From Phycicoccus sp. (lineage in GTDB: Bacteria; Actinomycetota; Actinomycetes; Actinomycetales; Dermatophilaceae), in NCBI GenBank assembly GCA_012927555.1, contig JABBOX010000026.1, forward strand, positions 26,795 through 90,794: a stretch of 64,000 nucleotides of DNA, written 5' to 3'. Positions 54,017-64,000 of this stretch are shown piece after piece. The position numbers and the translations under genes are program-made. How positions within the stretch are numbered: the first letter of the stretch is position 1; every line of letters begins with the position of its first letter. The notes under the pieces are model-generated. The model was not told the origin of the DNA and made no database searches. It was given only the letters and a program-made list of their open reading frames with translations.

Positions 54017-56644
54017 ATGACTGACCCCGCACGCCAGCACCGCGCCGTGACCATGCCCGACAAGCCGTCCGTCGACGGTCTCGAGGACAAGTGGGCGCAG
54101 ATATGGGCCGAGCAGGGCACCTACACCTTTGACCGGACTGCAGCGCTCGCACTCCCGCGAGAGCGTGTCTTCTCGATCGACACTCCCCCGCCGACAGCAA
54201 GTGGCTCGCTGCACGTGGGTCACGTGTTCTCCTACACACACACCGACTGCCTGGCTCGATACAAGCGGATGGCCGGGTTCGAGGTCTTCTACCCGATCGG
54301 CTGGGACGACAACGGCCTGCCGACCGAGCGTCGGGTCCAGAACTACTACGGGGTGCGTGGCGACGCGACCCAGCCATACATCGAGGGTTTTGTCCCACCG
54401 CAGCAGGGCGACGCCGGCAAGGGCAAGAGCCCGAAGATGTCGGACCAGCTGCCGATCAGCCGTCGCAACTTCATCGAGCTGTGCGATGTGCTGACCGTCG
54501 AGGACGAGAAGACGTTCGAGTCACTGTTCCGTCGGCTCGGCTTCTCCTGGGACTGGAACATCAACTACCGCACCATCGACACCCACTCACGGGCCGTCGC
54601 GCAGGAGGCGTTCCTGGGCAACCTGGAGCGTGGCGAGGCCTACCAGGCCGACGCGCCAGGGCTGTGGGACGTGACTTTCCAGACCGCGGTGGCGCAGGCC
54701 GAGCTCGAGGCACGCGACTACCCGGGTCACTTCCACCGCATCGCGTTCCATGCCCCTGGCGGAGACACGATCCACATCGAGACCACGCGCCCCGAGCTGT
54801 TGCCATCGGTGGTGGCGCTGATCGCCCACCCTGATGACAAGCGCTATGCCGGCCTGTTCGGGACCACCGTCACCTCACCGTTGTTCGGGGTCGAGATCCC
54901 GGTGGTCGCGCACTACCTCGCCGAGCCGGACAAGGGCTCGGGTATCGCCATGTGCTGCACCTTTGGTGACCTCACCGACGTGCAGTGGTGGCGCGAGCTA
55001 CAGCTGCCGACCCGATCGATCATCACGCGCAACGGCCGGATCCAGGCGGAGACGCCAGAGTGGATCCCGACCGAAGAGGGGCGGACCATCTTCGCCGAGT
55101 TCGCCGGCAAGACGGCATTCGCCGCCAGGGTCGCCGTCGTCGAGGCCCTTCGCACCTCAGGCGATCTGGACGGAGAGCCGACCCCGACCATGCGCAAGGC
55201 CAACTACTTCGAGAAGGGCGACAAGCCGCTCGAGATCGTGGCCTCGAGGCAGTGGTACATCCGCAACGGCGGCCACGACGACGACCTGCGGGCTGCGCTG
55301 ATCCAGCGCGGCAAGGAGATCGAGTTTCACCCCGACTTCATGCGCACGCGCTACGAGAACTGGGTCAACGGCCTCAACGGCGACTGGCTGATCAGCCGTC
55401 AGCGGTTCTTCGGCTGCGCGATCCCCCTCTGGTACCCCCTGGACGTCGACGGCGAGCCCGACCACGACCACCCGATCGTGCCCAGCGCCGAGCAGCTTCC
55501 GGTGGACCCGTTCGCCGACGTCCCGCCCGGATACTCAGCGGCCCAGCGGGGCGAGCCCGGTGGGTTCATCGGCGACCCGGATGTCATGGACACGTGGGCG
55601 ACCTCATCGCTCAGCCCTCAGATCGCGGCCGGCTGGCGCGGTGACGCCGAGCTCTTCGACACCATCTTCCCGATGGACGTCCGCGCCCAGGGCCAGGACA
55701 TCATCCGCACCTGGCTCTTCTCGACGGTCGTGCGCGCCCACCTCCAGCACGGCTCGATCCCGTGGAAGCACGCGGCCATCAGCGGCTGGATCCTCGACCC
55801 GGATCGCAAGAAGATGTCCAAGTCCAAGGGCAACGCCGAGACGCCCGAGGACGTCGTCGTGCAGCATGGCGCCGACGCCGTGCGCTACTGGGCCGTCTCT
55901 GCCCGGCTGGGCACCGACGCCGCCTACGACACCGGCCAGATGAAGGTCGGGCGCCGGCTGGCCATCAAGGTGCTCAACGCCAGCAAGTTCGCGCTCTCCT
56001 TCGGTGAGGTCGACGGCGATCTCCATGCAGCCGTCACCAAGCCCATCGACCGGGCGATGCTGGCTGGCCTCGCCGACGTGATCGTCAAGGCCACCAAGGG
56101 TTTCGACGCCTACGACCACACCCGCGCGCTCGAGGTCACCGAGGCGTTCTTCTGGACCTTCTGCGACGACTACCTCGAGCTGGTCAAGGAACGGGCCTAT
56201 GGCGGCCAGGGTGACGAGGCCGCTGCCTCCGCCCGCGCGTCGCTGCGGATCGCCCTTGACGTCCTGCTCCGACTGCTCGCGCCGTTCGTGCCCTATGCCA
56301 CCGAAGAAGTCTGGTCCTGGTGGCACGACGGATCCATCCACCGCCGCGCCTGGCCCGTCTCAGGTGACCTGGATACCGTTGCGGCACATGCTGATCCGGC
56401 TATCCTTGGGGCCGTTGGCGCTGCGCTTGCCGGGGTCCGCAAGGCCAAGTCCGAGGCCAAGGTCGGCATGAAGGCTGACGTGGAAAGGGCCGTGTTGACC
56501 GGGCCGTCGGTCACCCTGGAGCGGATCCGGCTCGCCGCCGAGGATCTGACCGCTGCCGGTCGTATCGCGATCCTCGACTACCAGCAGGCAGACACGTTCG
56601 AGGTCCGCGACATCGTGCTGGCGCCCATGGAGCCCAAGCCCTAA
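54017..56644 (+). CDS. valS: Valyl-tRNA synthetase
   Basis: Class I synthetase of 875 residues. The HIGH-type motif is GSLHVGHVFSYTHTDCLARY and the KMSKS motif is RKKMSKSKGNAETPEDVV. FYPIGWDDNGLPTERRVQNYYGVR and the editing region (HIETTRPELLPSVVALIAHPDDKRY) are present, followed by the anticodon-binding domain. The actinobacterial type is used. The ATG at 54017 follows GGGAGGATCGGGCC. No T-box was seen upstream, in contrast to ileS. Confidence 0.95.
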   Translation: MTDPARQHRAVTMPDKPSVDGLEDKWAQIWAEQGTYTFDRTAALALPRERVFSIDTPPPTASGSLHVGHVFSYTHTDCLARYKRMAGFEVFYPIGWDDNGLPTERRVQNYYGVRGDATQPYIEGFVPPQQGDAGKGKSPKMSDQLPISRRNFIELCDVLTVEDEKTFESLFRRLGFSWDWNINYRTIDTHSRAVAQEAFLGNLERGEAYQADAPGLWDVTFQTAVAQAELEARDYPGHFHRIAFHAPGGDTIHIETTRPELLPSVVALIAHPDDKRYAGLFGTTVTSPLFGVEIPVVAHYLAEPDKGSGIAMCCTFGDLTDVQWWRELQLPTRSIITRNGRIQAETPEWIPTEEGRTIFAEFAGKTAFAARVAVVEALRTSGDLDGEPTPTMRKANYFEKGDKPLEIVASRQWYIRNGGHDDDLRAALIQRGKEIEFHPDFMRTRYENWVNGLNGDWLISRQRFFGCAIPLWYPLDVDGEPDHDHPIVPSAEQLPVDPFADVPPGYSAAQRGEPGGFIGDPDVMDTWATSSLSPQIAAGWRGDAELFDTIFPMDVRAQGQDIIRTWLFSTVVRAHLQHGSIPWKHAAISGWILDPDRKKMSKSKGNAETPEDVVVQHGADAVRYWAVSARLGTDAAYDTGQMKVGRRLAIKVLNASKFALSFGEVDGDLHAAVTKPIDRAMLAGLADVIVKATKGFDAYDHTRALEVTEAFFWTFCDDYLELVKERAYGGQGDEAAASARASLRIALDVLLRLLAPFVPYATEEVWSWWHDGSIHRRAWPVSGDLDTVAAHADPAILGAVGAALAGVRKAKSEAKVGMKADVERAVLTGPSVTLERIRLAAEDLTAAGRIAILDYQQADTFEVRDIVLAPMEPKP

Positions 56645-56657
56645 ACCGGACAGGGAG

Positions 56658-57290
56658 TCAGCGGGGCTGGACGGTGATCCAGGGGACGTTCCAGCCCGCG
56701 ATACCAAGCGTTCGAGCGGCGAACCGCTCCGGATCGAGCTCGGTCACCGAACCGGTCGCAGGGTCGTAGACGTCGAGTCCCCCACCGCCACTACCGCCAC
56801 CGGGTAGCACGAGCGTGACGTGCCGAGGCGCCCACGCGTTTCCGATGTATAGCAATGCCGGCAGATCCTCGCGGACGAGCCGAACCAGTTCGCGATGCGC
56901 GTCGCGCAGCGCGTTACTCGAGCCCAGCCGCACCAACCGCATCGCGTATGCCGCACCCGGCCGGGCCGCCCCGAACTCCAGCTCCTTCTCCGCGCCCCAT
57001 GGCGGGGTGCCGAGCGCACGAGGCCATGGGACGTTGAGCTTTTCCCCGGCAGCGCGAATCCCGTTGGTACGGTTCATGACCTCGCCCTCATGCTCGGCGA
57101 ATCTCTGTGCCTCCGAGCGGGGGTCGGTCGGGCCACCCTTGGCGTCGATGCCGTCGACGATCCACTGCCCGAACTCTGGGCTGACCAGCATCCTGGACAC
57201 GGTCAGTGACGCTGACCCGCACGTGACGGAACTCTGTTGGACCGGGCCGGTGTCACCTCGACCGAGATGGAACGGAACACCCGGGGTCAC
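56658..57290 (-). CDS. C39/papain-like cysteine-peptidase-fold protein (predicted)
   Basis: Protein of 210 residues. The GTG start at 57290 has GGGAGG 6 nt upstream. QQSSVTCGSASLTVSRML (C24) resembles the cysteine motif of peptidase C39-like proteins. The matching His and Asp could be H157 (APRHVTLVLPGG) and D176 (VYDPATG), which are in the right order for a catalytic triad. There is no signal peptide. It lies 23 bp downstream of clpX, same strand. Catalytic assignment is inferred from motif order only. Confidence 0.6.
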   Translation of the reverse strand: MTPGVPFHLGRGDTGPVQQSSVTCGSASLTVSRMLVSPEFGQWIVDGIDAKGGPTDPRSEAQRFAEHEGEVMNRTNGIRAAGEKLNVPWPRALGTPPWGAEKELEFGAARPGAAYAMRLVRLGSSNALRDAHRELVRLVREDLPALLYIGNAWAPRHVTLVLPGGGSGGGGLDVYDPATGSVTELDPERFAARTLGIAGWNVPWITVQPR

Positions 57291-57313
57291 GTCATACCTC
57301 CCTCGTCAGGGCC

Positions 57314-58600
<1,287 letters not shown>

Positions 58601-58769
58601 GAGGCGATCCTTCCGGTCGGTCCTGCTCAATTCCTCACCGGCGAGAACTCCACCGGCTCAGCTGTCGCTGCCTTGTTGCTGCTCCGCCCTATCCCGCGTT
58701 GACGCTACCTGCTTGCGCAGGCCAACGCTTCTATTGAACGCCGGTGTCGCGTCATCGTCACCGTCGTTC

Positions 58770-58780
58770 CGCCAAGGGCG
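58770..58780. promoter_or_regulatory. ClgR-like site upstream of clpX
   Basis: CGCCAAGGGCG followed by AACA on the plus strand fits the ClgR core CGCYNANRGCG-WWS. It lies about 170 bp upstream of clpX, in the gap after clpP2. The same core with the same AACA flank occurs upstream of clpP1. Confidence 0.55.
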
Positions 58781-58792
58781 AACACGCCGCCG

Positions 58793-59461
58793 TCAGGCGT
58801 CGCTCGAGGCCTTGCGGCTGATCAGCACCTCGTCGATGAGTCCGTACTCCTTGGCCTGGTCAGCGGACAGGATCTTGTCCCGCTCGATGTCCTTCTCGAT
58901 CTGCTCCACGGTGCGGCCGGTGTGATGCGCCAGCGTCTCCTCGAGCCAGGTGCGCATGCGCAACACCTCATTGGCCTGGATCTCGAGGTCGCTGGCCATG
59001 CCGCCCAGACCCTCCATCGCAGGCTGGTGGATCAGGATCCGCGCGTTCGGCAGGGCAAAACGCTTGCCGGGCGCCCCTGCTCCGAGCAGCACCGCCGCCG
59101 CCGAGGCGGCCTGGCCGATGACGAACGTCTGGATGTCGGGCCGGAGGTACTGCATGGTGTCGTAGATCGCGGTCATCGCGGTGAACGAGCCACCCGGTGA
59201 GTTGATGTACATCAGGATGTCGCGGTCGGGGTCCATGCTCTCGAGCACCAGCAGCTGGGCGATGACGTCGTCAGCAGACGCGTCGTCGACCTGCACGCCG
59301 AGGAAGATGATGCGGTCCTCGAAGAGCTTGGTGTAGGGGTCGGTGCGCTTCATCCCGTAGGACGTGCGCTCCTCGAACTGCGGGAGGATGTAACGGCTGG
59401 AAGGCACGGGAACCTGCAGGCCGCCATACGGGCTGTTGATCTGGTTGATCTGGTTAATCAC
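58793..59461 (-). CDS. clpP2: ATP-dependent Clp protease proteolytic subunit ClpP2
   Basis: Serine protease subunit of 222 residues. The GTG at 59461 has GGAG 5 nt upstream and gives the repetitive N terminus MINQINQINSPYGG. The catalytic triad is S120 (GQAASAAAVLL), H145 (LIHQPAMEG) and D195 (IERDKIL). In actinobacteria ClpP1 and ClpP2 form a mixed two-ring complex. It lies 29 bp after clpP1. The track ORF's first 133 codons are shadow of clpP1. Confidence 0.95.
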   Translation of the reverse strand: MINQINQINSPYGGLQVPVPSSRYILPQFEERTSYGMKRTDPYTKLFEDRIIFLGVQVDDASADDVIAQLLVLESMDPDRDILMYINSPGGSFTAMTAIYDTMQYLRPDIQTFVIGQAASAAAVLLGAGAPGKRFALPNARILIHQPAMEGLGGMASDLEIQANEVLRMRTWLEETLAHHTGRTVEQIEKDIERDKILSADQAKEYGLIDEVLISRKASSDA

Positions 59462-59490
59462 AGTTGCTCCAAGCCTTGTATCGCGGGTGG

Positions 59491-60114
59491 TCAGGTGCGG
59501 GTGCCGACGCCACCGGGGGCCTGGCCGGCGTGGGTGTAGACGTGGTCGACAAAGCCGTAGGCCATCGCCTCTTCGGCGGTGAACCAGCGGTCGCGGTCTG
59601 AGTCGATCTCGATCTGATCGATGGTCTGGCCGGTGTGCTCGGCGATGAGCTCTGACATCTGCTTCTTGATGTGCAGCATCTGCTGGGCCTGGATCTTGAT
59701 GTCCGACGCGGTGCCACCGATGCCACCGGAGGGCTGGTGCATCATGACGCGGGCGTGCGGTGTGGCGTAGCGCTTGCCGGGAGCACCTGCACTCAGCAGG
59801 AACTGTCCCATGCTGGCGGCCAGGCCCATGGCGACCGTCGCGACGTCGTTGGGAACCCACTGCATGGTGTCGAAGATGGCCATGCCGGCCGTCACCGAGC
59901 CGCCTGGCGAGTTGATGTAGAGCCAGATGTCCTTCTCCGGGTCCTCTGCCGTCAGGAGCAGCAGCTGGGCGCAGATGACGTTGGCGTTGTCATCGCGCAC
60001 CTCGGAGCCAAGGAAGATGATCCGCTCCTTGAGCAAGCGGTTGTAGATGTGGTCGTCCAAGCCGGCCATCTGCCCGTTGGCCGCTGCGACGATCTCGTTG
60101 CTGTGGCTCACCAT
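59491..60114 (-). CDS. clpP1: ATP-dependent Clp protease proteolytic subunit ClpP1
   Basis: Serine protease subunit of 207 residues. The catalytic triad is S101 ([11 protein letters not shown]), H126 (VMMHQPSGG) and D175 (DSDRDRW). An N-terminal extension of about 17 residues is probably processed. GGAG lies near the ATG at 60114. It is first of the clpP1-clpP2 pair, with a ClgR-like site upstream. Confidence 0.95.
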   Translation of the reverse strand: MVSHSNEIVAAANGQMAGLDDHIYNRLLKERIIFLGSEVRDDNANVICAQLLLLTAEDPEKDIWLYINSPGGSVTAGMAIFDTMQWVPNDVATVAMGLAASMGQFLLSAGAPGKRYATPHARVMMHQPSGGIGGTASDIKIQAQQMLHIKKQMSELIAEHTGQTIDQIEIDSDRDRWFTAEEAMAYGFVDHVYTHAGQAPGGVGTRT

Positions 60115-60219
60115 GTCTCCATCTGTCTCGATCGCTCCAACTGGATCCCGGACCTTTCGGCCCCGTCGTTGACCCTAACGCCCGACCCCGCCGGGGAAGT
60201 CCCCGGAACCGCGTTTGTT

Positions 60220-60230
60220 CGCCCTGAGCG
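60220..60230. promoter_or_regulatory. ClgR-like site upstream of clpP1
   Basis: On the minus strand CGCTCAGGGCG followed by AACA fits the ClgR core CGCYNANRGCG-WWS. It lies about 106 bp upstream of the clpP1 start. A possible -10 element (TAGGGT) lies between it and the gene. Confidence 0.55.
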
Positions 60231-60352
60231 CACACGCGGTGGACACCGGGTGTCGGTGAACGGCGACGCAGCCCGGGTGCGTGCGCTTCGAAGGGTGGGG
60301 CAACCACCCGGCCGTCCCAACGTCCCGCCACGCAGCAGTCCTGCAGGACTCG

Positions 60353-62368
60353 TCAAGGCAGGATGCGCATGAAGATGTTCCACCCGGCACCCACGGCCTT
60401 CTTCTGCAGGAAGCCGCCGGTTCCGTTGCCGGTATACATCCACAAGGTGCCATCCCAGCCACGACCGAGAACATCGGACTTGCCGTCCCCGTTGAAGTCC
60501 CCGACGCTGAAGATGGTAGAGAGAACGTTCCATCCGTAACCGATGCGCCGGCGTGGGAACGCCCCACCCGTTCCGTTGCCCGGGTAGAGGTACAGCAACC
60601 CATCGGAGGTGCGGGCGATGATGTCGGACCTTCCGTCACCATCGAAGTCCCCAGGGCTGAACACCGAGGTGAAGATGTCCCAGCCAGCGCCGATCTGTCG
60701 GGTGTTGTTGAGGAATCCACCGGCACCGTCACCCGAGTAGAGCACGAGACCGCCGTCAGGTCGTCGGGCCAGCAGGTCCGAGAGACCATCGCCACCGAAG
60801 TCGCCCACAGGGAAGACGAGGTCGTAGACGCCCCAACCGGTCCCGACCTGCCGCGACGGACCGAGCGGACCGGCAGCCGTGCCCGGATATAGCCAGAGAG
60901 ACCCGTCGGACTTCTGAACCATGACATCGGAAATCGCATCGTCGTCCCAGGTTCCCGCGGTGAAGACCTTCAGGAAGCCCCCGAAACCGGTGCCGATCAC
61001 ACTCACGGACTTCGCGCCCGAGGCGCCGTTCCCCGCATACATCCGCAGGTCTCCGTTGCTGGCAAGGACGGCGGCGATGTCCGCCAACCGGTCGCCGGTG
61101 AAGTCACGCGGGTATGACGGCGCGGAGCCTGGGTTCGTGGGGATGAACCATTCGGACTTTAGACCCAGCGCGGAGCGGAGAGTCTCTCCCGTAACCGTTA
61201 CCGAACCTGCCGACCCGTCGATCGCCGCGGTGAGGACACGTCCGCCCCACTGGCCATGACCGTCGCGACTGATGATCCGGAGCTGGCGATACGTGCCGAT
61301 CGACGGCCATTTGGCCTCGATGGCAGCAACCGTGACAGTCTTGGTCCACGCGTTGGCGCTGTTGGGGACGACGCCGTCATAGGGGTCGGCCTTTGCCACG
61401 AGGTACGGCTGGCTCCCCGCGACGCTATAGCCACCGTTCGCGGCGCTGAACTGCGTGAACGCCGGTTCTCCAAGATAGGTCAACGTCTGGCCGGCGGTAG
61501 CCGCAATGGCCGCGTCCGTGGTGGCTGCCTCCGCCGGGACCCCTGAGTACATCTGACAGGACGTCGTGTCGCAGGTGTCATAGATCCGGCCAGCGCGCGC
61601 ACTCGCACGGTCATTGTTGGCGTAGCTGCGTGCCGCCACGGCCTGGGCAGCCAGTGCGGCTGGCTTCCAGGACGAGGGCATCTCAGCCGGCACCACGGCG
61701 CGCAGGTAGGTCTCCATCGGCAGGACGGAGACCGGGGTGATGCTGGCCGACGTCAACCAGTTCGCAACGATGCTGCCTCGGTAGGTGCGCCAGGCGCGTT
61801 TGGTCGTGCCGTCCGGCTGCCTCACGCTCGCGATCACGTCGACGATACTTCCCAGCGAGGGGTTGCTGAAGACCGCCGGAAAGGCCGTGTAGGTGTAGTG
61901 TTTCCAACCCGCTGACGAGCGCCCTTCGACGACCATGACCCCATCGGCAAGCGTGCGGACCCGGTACTGCGAGATGGCTGCACCGCCAAGGGTGGCAGGC
62001 ATCGGCTTTCCCACTAGCTCGAGCCCGGTCTTGTTGGAGACATACAGGATTCCTGGACCGACCGCGTCCAGACGGACCCGGATGGTTGGGTTTCCGAGGT
62101 TCGCCAAGACTGTTCCCGGGTAGTAGAAACCGAGGATCGCCTGCCACGTGCTGCCTTTCGTAGCGGCCCCATAGGCACCCCACTGCGACATGCCGTGGCC
62201 GTGACCATAGCCGTGGCCGCTGAGTGTGACTGTGTTGTCCCACGGTCGGGGATAGGTCTCGTCCGCCTGCGCGGGGGCTGAGGAGACCAGCGTGGTAACC
62301 GTGACCATCGCAATCGCGACGCCAACCATCAACAGCCTGGAAGCGCGTACGCGCTCAGCCAAGAACAT
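60353..62368 (-). CDS. Secreted SpoIID/LytB-domain protein with FG-GAP/VCBS repeats
   Basis: Exported protein of 671 residues from ATG 62368 (GAGAGGGGG upstream). A signal peptide (LLMVGVAIAMVTVTTLVSSAPAQA) is followed by the SpoIID domain: LSGHGYGHGHGMSQWGAYGAA, TPVSVLPMETYLRAVVPAEMPSSW with the catalytic-site Glu, and AAQAVAARSYANN. SpoIID relatives cleave peptidoglycan glycan strands. The C-terminal half is five or six FG-GAP/VCBS repeats of the type GDFNGDGKSDVLGRGWDGTLWMYTGNGTGGF, probably a calcium-binding propeller. Its start overlaps the preceding gene by 14 bp. Confidence 0.86.
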   Translation of the reverse strand: MFLAERVRASRLLMVGVAIAMVTVTTLVSSAPAQADETYPRPWDNTVTLSGHGYGHGHGMSQWGAYGAATKGSTWQAILGFYYPGTVLANLGNPTIRVRLDAVGPGILYVSNKTGLELVGKPMPATLGGAAISQYRVRTLADGVMVVEGRSSAGWKHYTYTAFPAVFSNPSLGSIVDVIASVRQPDGTTKRAWRTYRGSIVANWLTSASITPVSVLPMETYLRAVVPAEMPSSWKPAALAAQAVAARSYANNDRASARAGRIYDTCDTTSCQMYSGVPAEAATTDAAIAATAGQTLTYLGEPAFTQFSAANGGYSVAGSQPYLVAKADPYDGVVPNSANAWTKTVTVAAIEAKWPSIGTYRQLRIISRDGHGQWGGRVLTAAIDGSAGSVTVTGETLRSALGLKSEWFIPTNPGSAPSYPRDFTGDRLADIAAVLASNGDLRMYAGNGASGAKSVSVIGTGFGGFLKVFTAGTWDDDAISDVMVQKSDGSLWLYPGTAAGPLGPSRQVGTGWGVYDLVFPVGDFGGDGLSDLLARRPDGGLVLYSGDGAGGFLNNTRQIGAGWDIFTSVFSPGDFDGDGRSDIIARTSDGLLYLYPGNGTGGAFPRRRIGYGWNVLSTIFSVGDFNGDGKSDVLGRGWDGTLWMYTGNGTGGFLQKKAVGAGWNIFMRILP

Positions 62369-64000
62369 GCCCGGCCCCCTCTCCACCACGAACCGGTTGC
62401 CGACCGACAAGGGCGCCTTTGCCGTCCCCCGGGTAGAGCCACAAGCGACCGTCAGCAGAGCGCGCCATGACGTCGGCCGTCCCGTCACCATTGTAGTCAC
62501 CTATGCCGATGATCTGGGTGAGGTCGTTCTCACCCGTCCGCAGGACAGACGAGTCCTGCAGTGGGGTCGGCCCGTCACCGCGGTAGAGGATCAGCGCGTG
62601 GTCGCTGGTCCGCAGGGCGATGACGTCCCCGTTGGCGTCGCTGTTGAAGGCACCGGCTCCGACCACGCTCTGCATGACCTGCCACCCTGCACCGACGTTG
62701 ATCCGTGGCTTTCCGGTCAGATCCCGTCGCAACGGGTAGACGAACAACCCGCCGTTCGTGTCCCGCGCCAGCAGGTCCGGCACACCGTCGTAGTCGTAGT
62801 CGCCGGCTGCCTCGATCAGGTTGAAGATGCTCCAGCCGGCTCCGATCTTGACGGGGGCCGCGAACGTGGACCCAACCCGCCCGAGCAGCAGCACCAGGGT
62901 GTCGTTCGTCCGGACCCGCGCCACTGCATCCACGTAGCCGTCACCGTTGACATCCCCGACGAGGCGCACGAGGTTGGCGCCAGGAACAGTCGGGAAGGCT
63001 GCCTGACGAGTCTGGAAGTCACGCAGACCGGTGCCCGCGTAGAGGATGAGGGTTCCTCCGCTCACCGCCGGGTTGACCGCCAACAGATCCGCGAGCCCGT
63101 CGCCGTTCCAGTCCGCACCAGTGGACAGCTGGGTGTAGCCGCCCCAGCCGGCACCCCATCGGATGGAGCGCACCATATGCCCACTGCCATCCGAGGAGTA
63201 CGTGCTCATGCCGCCACCGAGTCGCGCGTAGACGTCCGGGTACTGGTCGCCATCGAGATCGGAACCGCCGACCACCAGCGAGAACTGCCCCCATCCACGC
63301 CCCCACGTCACCCAGTTGCTGACCGATCCGTCGGGTCGGCCGGCGCTCATCATCTGCATACCGTCCGACTTCCGCGTGGCGAGTAGGTCGGGGATCTTGT
63401 CGCCATTGAGGTCGCCAGCGGTAGTGATTGAACTGGCCGTATTCCAGCCGCTGCCGATGACCCGCCCTGGGCGCAGCCATCCAGCCCCATCGCCGGCGTA
63501 GTAAATCAAGTCACCCTTTGTGTTGGTCGCCAGGATGTCGTTGCGGCCGTCGCCGTTGCGGTCCCGTGCGGCGATGATGCGGGTCATGACGTTCCACCCG
63601 TTACCGCCGTAGAGCACCCGCGAGGACCCGCCAGTGCCGTTCCCGAGATAGATCCGTAGACGGCTACCGGCGGGGTCTTGGGCGATGATGTCCGCCTTGC
63701 CATCTCCATTCAGGTCCGGCGACATGGTGGCGTTGCGCAGGACGTTCCACCCTTTGCCGATCGCCACACCGTTACGCACCGGCGGTCGCGGAGTGCTGGC
63801 CAGCACGGAGATCGGGCCAGTAATCGACATACCGTCAGCGCTGGTGGTGTAGCTGAGTGCGTCCGCCGCGTGGTTCCGGTCGATATCGCGTCCGATGGTG
63901 CTTCGCGGCTGGGTGCCGATGAGGGACGCCGCCCCTGCGCGGATCTCGGGAAGCTTGGCGTAGAGATACTGGCCCGGACAGGCGGGTTGGAACCCATCCC
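62355..64000 (-). CDS. FG-GAP/VCBS-repeat secreted protein (5' end beyond window)
   Basis: The frame stays open from the stop at 62355 to the right edge, about 548 residues visible; the ATG at 63830 in the track is internal. Upstream sequence reads FQPACPGQYLYAKLPEIRAGAASLIGTQ before the repeats. At least seven FG-GAP units follow with DxDxDG-type loops (DLNGDGKADIIAQD, DRNGDGRNDILATN, DWNGDGLADLLAVN, DVNGDGYVDAVARV), fitting calcium-stabilised blades. It shares repeat style with the next gene and overlaps it by 14 bp, so the two form an operon. The N-terminal domain is not visible, so its activity is unknown. Confidence 0.8.
   Translation of the reverse strand, partial: DGFQPACPGQYLYAKLPEIRAGAASLIGTQPRSTIGRDIDRNHAADALSYTTSADGMSITGPISVLASTPRPPVRNGVAIGKGWNVLRNATMSPDLNGDGKADIIAQDPAGSRLRIYLGNGTGGSSRVLYGGNGWNVMTRIIAARDRNGDGRNDILATNTKGDLIYYAGDGAGWLRPGRVIGSGWNTASSITTAGDLNGDKIPDLLATRKSDGMQMMSAGRPDGSVSNWVTWGRGWGQFSLVVGGSDLDGDQYPDVYARLGGGMSTYSSDGSGHMVRSIRWGAGWGGYTQLSTGADWNGDGLADLLAVNPAVSGGTLILYAGTGLRDFQTRQAAFPTVPGANLVRLVGDVNGDGYVDAVARVRTNDTLVLLLGRVGSTFAAPVKIGAGWSIFNLIEAAGDYDYDGVPDLLARDTNGGLFVYPLRRDLTGKPRINVGAGWQVMQSVVGAGAFNSDANGDVIALRTSDHALILYRGDGPTPLQDSSVLRTGENDLTQIIGIGDYNGDGTADVMARSADGRLWLYPGDGKGALVGRQPVRGGEGAGHVLG

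Overview
The window is about 64 kb of GC-rich chromosome from an actinobacterium. Gene content and order (rimO, ftsK, rnj, dapA, thyA, dfrA, dapB, pnp, rpsO; ndk-folC-ileS; clpX-clpP2-clpP1), frequent GTG starts, ATGA stop/start overlaps and strong third-position G/C bias point to Micrococcales, most likely a member of the Intrasporangiaceae/Dermatophilaceae. That placement is inferred from protein similarity and synteny remembered from these families; no search was run. No rRNA, tRNA, CRISPR array, prophage or insertion sequence was seen, so this is mostly core chromosome with accessory insertions.

Layout. 1-9.8 kb: the 5' part of rimO, then a block lying between rimO and ftsK. It holds a SorC-type regulator divergent from a glpD-glpF-glpK glycerol operon with a palindromic operator between them, a small hypothetical gene, a membrane-dipeptidase-type enzyme, and an ECF sigma factor with an atypical membrane partner. 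9.9-20.8 kb: ftsK, a membrane-anchored EEP-fold protein, rnj-dapA, divergent thyA-dfrA, a GNAT enzyme, azlCD, a frameshifted dapB and a DUF2237 protein. 20.8-26.6 kb: a large secreted sortilin/BNR beta-propeller protein, pnp and rpsO. 26.8-32.2 kb: rmlB converging on an mreB-mreC-mreD-mrdA cell-elongation operon with no adjacent rodA. 32.3-34.7 kb: a GNAT/RHH toxin-antitoxin pair and several small proteins (GerW family, SPW family and two unknowns). 34.9-42.8 kb: a formate module of fhs, fdsGBAD (NAD-linked molybdenum formate dehydrogenase) and convergent fdhD. 42.9-47.4 kb: secreted proteins including a sedolisin-type peptidase, then a MarR/MFS divergent pair. 47.4-56.6 kb: ndk, DUF4233, folC and ileS (with a T-box leader), a MazEF-type module, and valS. 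56.6-64 kb: a C39-like predicted cysteine-peptidase-fold protein, clpX, clpP2, clpP1, and two secreted FG-GAP/VCBS-repeat proteins, one carrying a SpoIID domain; the last gene runs off the right edge.

How the genes work together. glpF, glpK and glpD take up glycerol, phosphorylate it and oxidise glycerol 3-phosphate. fhs charges formate onto tetrahydrofolate while FdsGBAD oxidises formate to CO2, so the two set the fate of formate. FdhD supplies sulfur for the molybdenum cofactor. thyA, dfrA and folC belong to the same folate network. mreBCD and mrdA direct lateral wall synthesis, and dapA/dapB feed diaminopimelate to that wall.

Most notable observations: a frameshift plus small deletion in dapB; an FdsA whose His-Cys3 iron-sulfur motif has lost one cysteine and gained a Gly/Asp insertion; matching ClgR-like sites upstream of clpP1 and clpX; a T-box leader on ileS; a MazEF-type module whose promoter predicts a leaderless antitoxin mRNA; an RHH/GNAT toxin-antitoxin pair with an 11-bp inverted-repeat operator; and a perfect 14-bp palindrome between the SorC regulator and glpD. 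No wholly new multi-gene system could be demonstrated from sequence alone.
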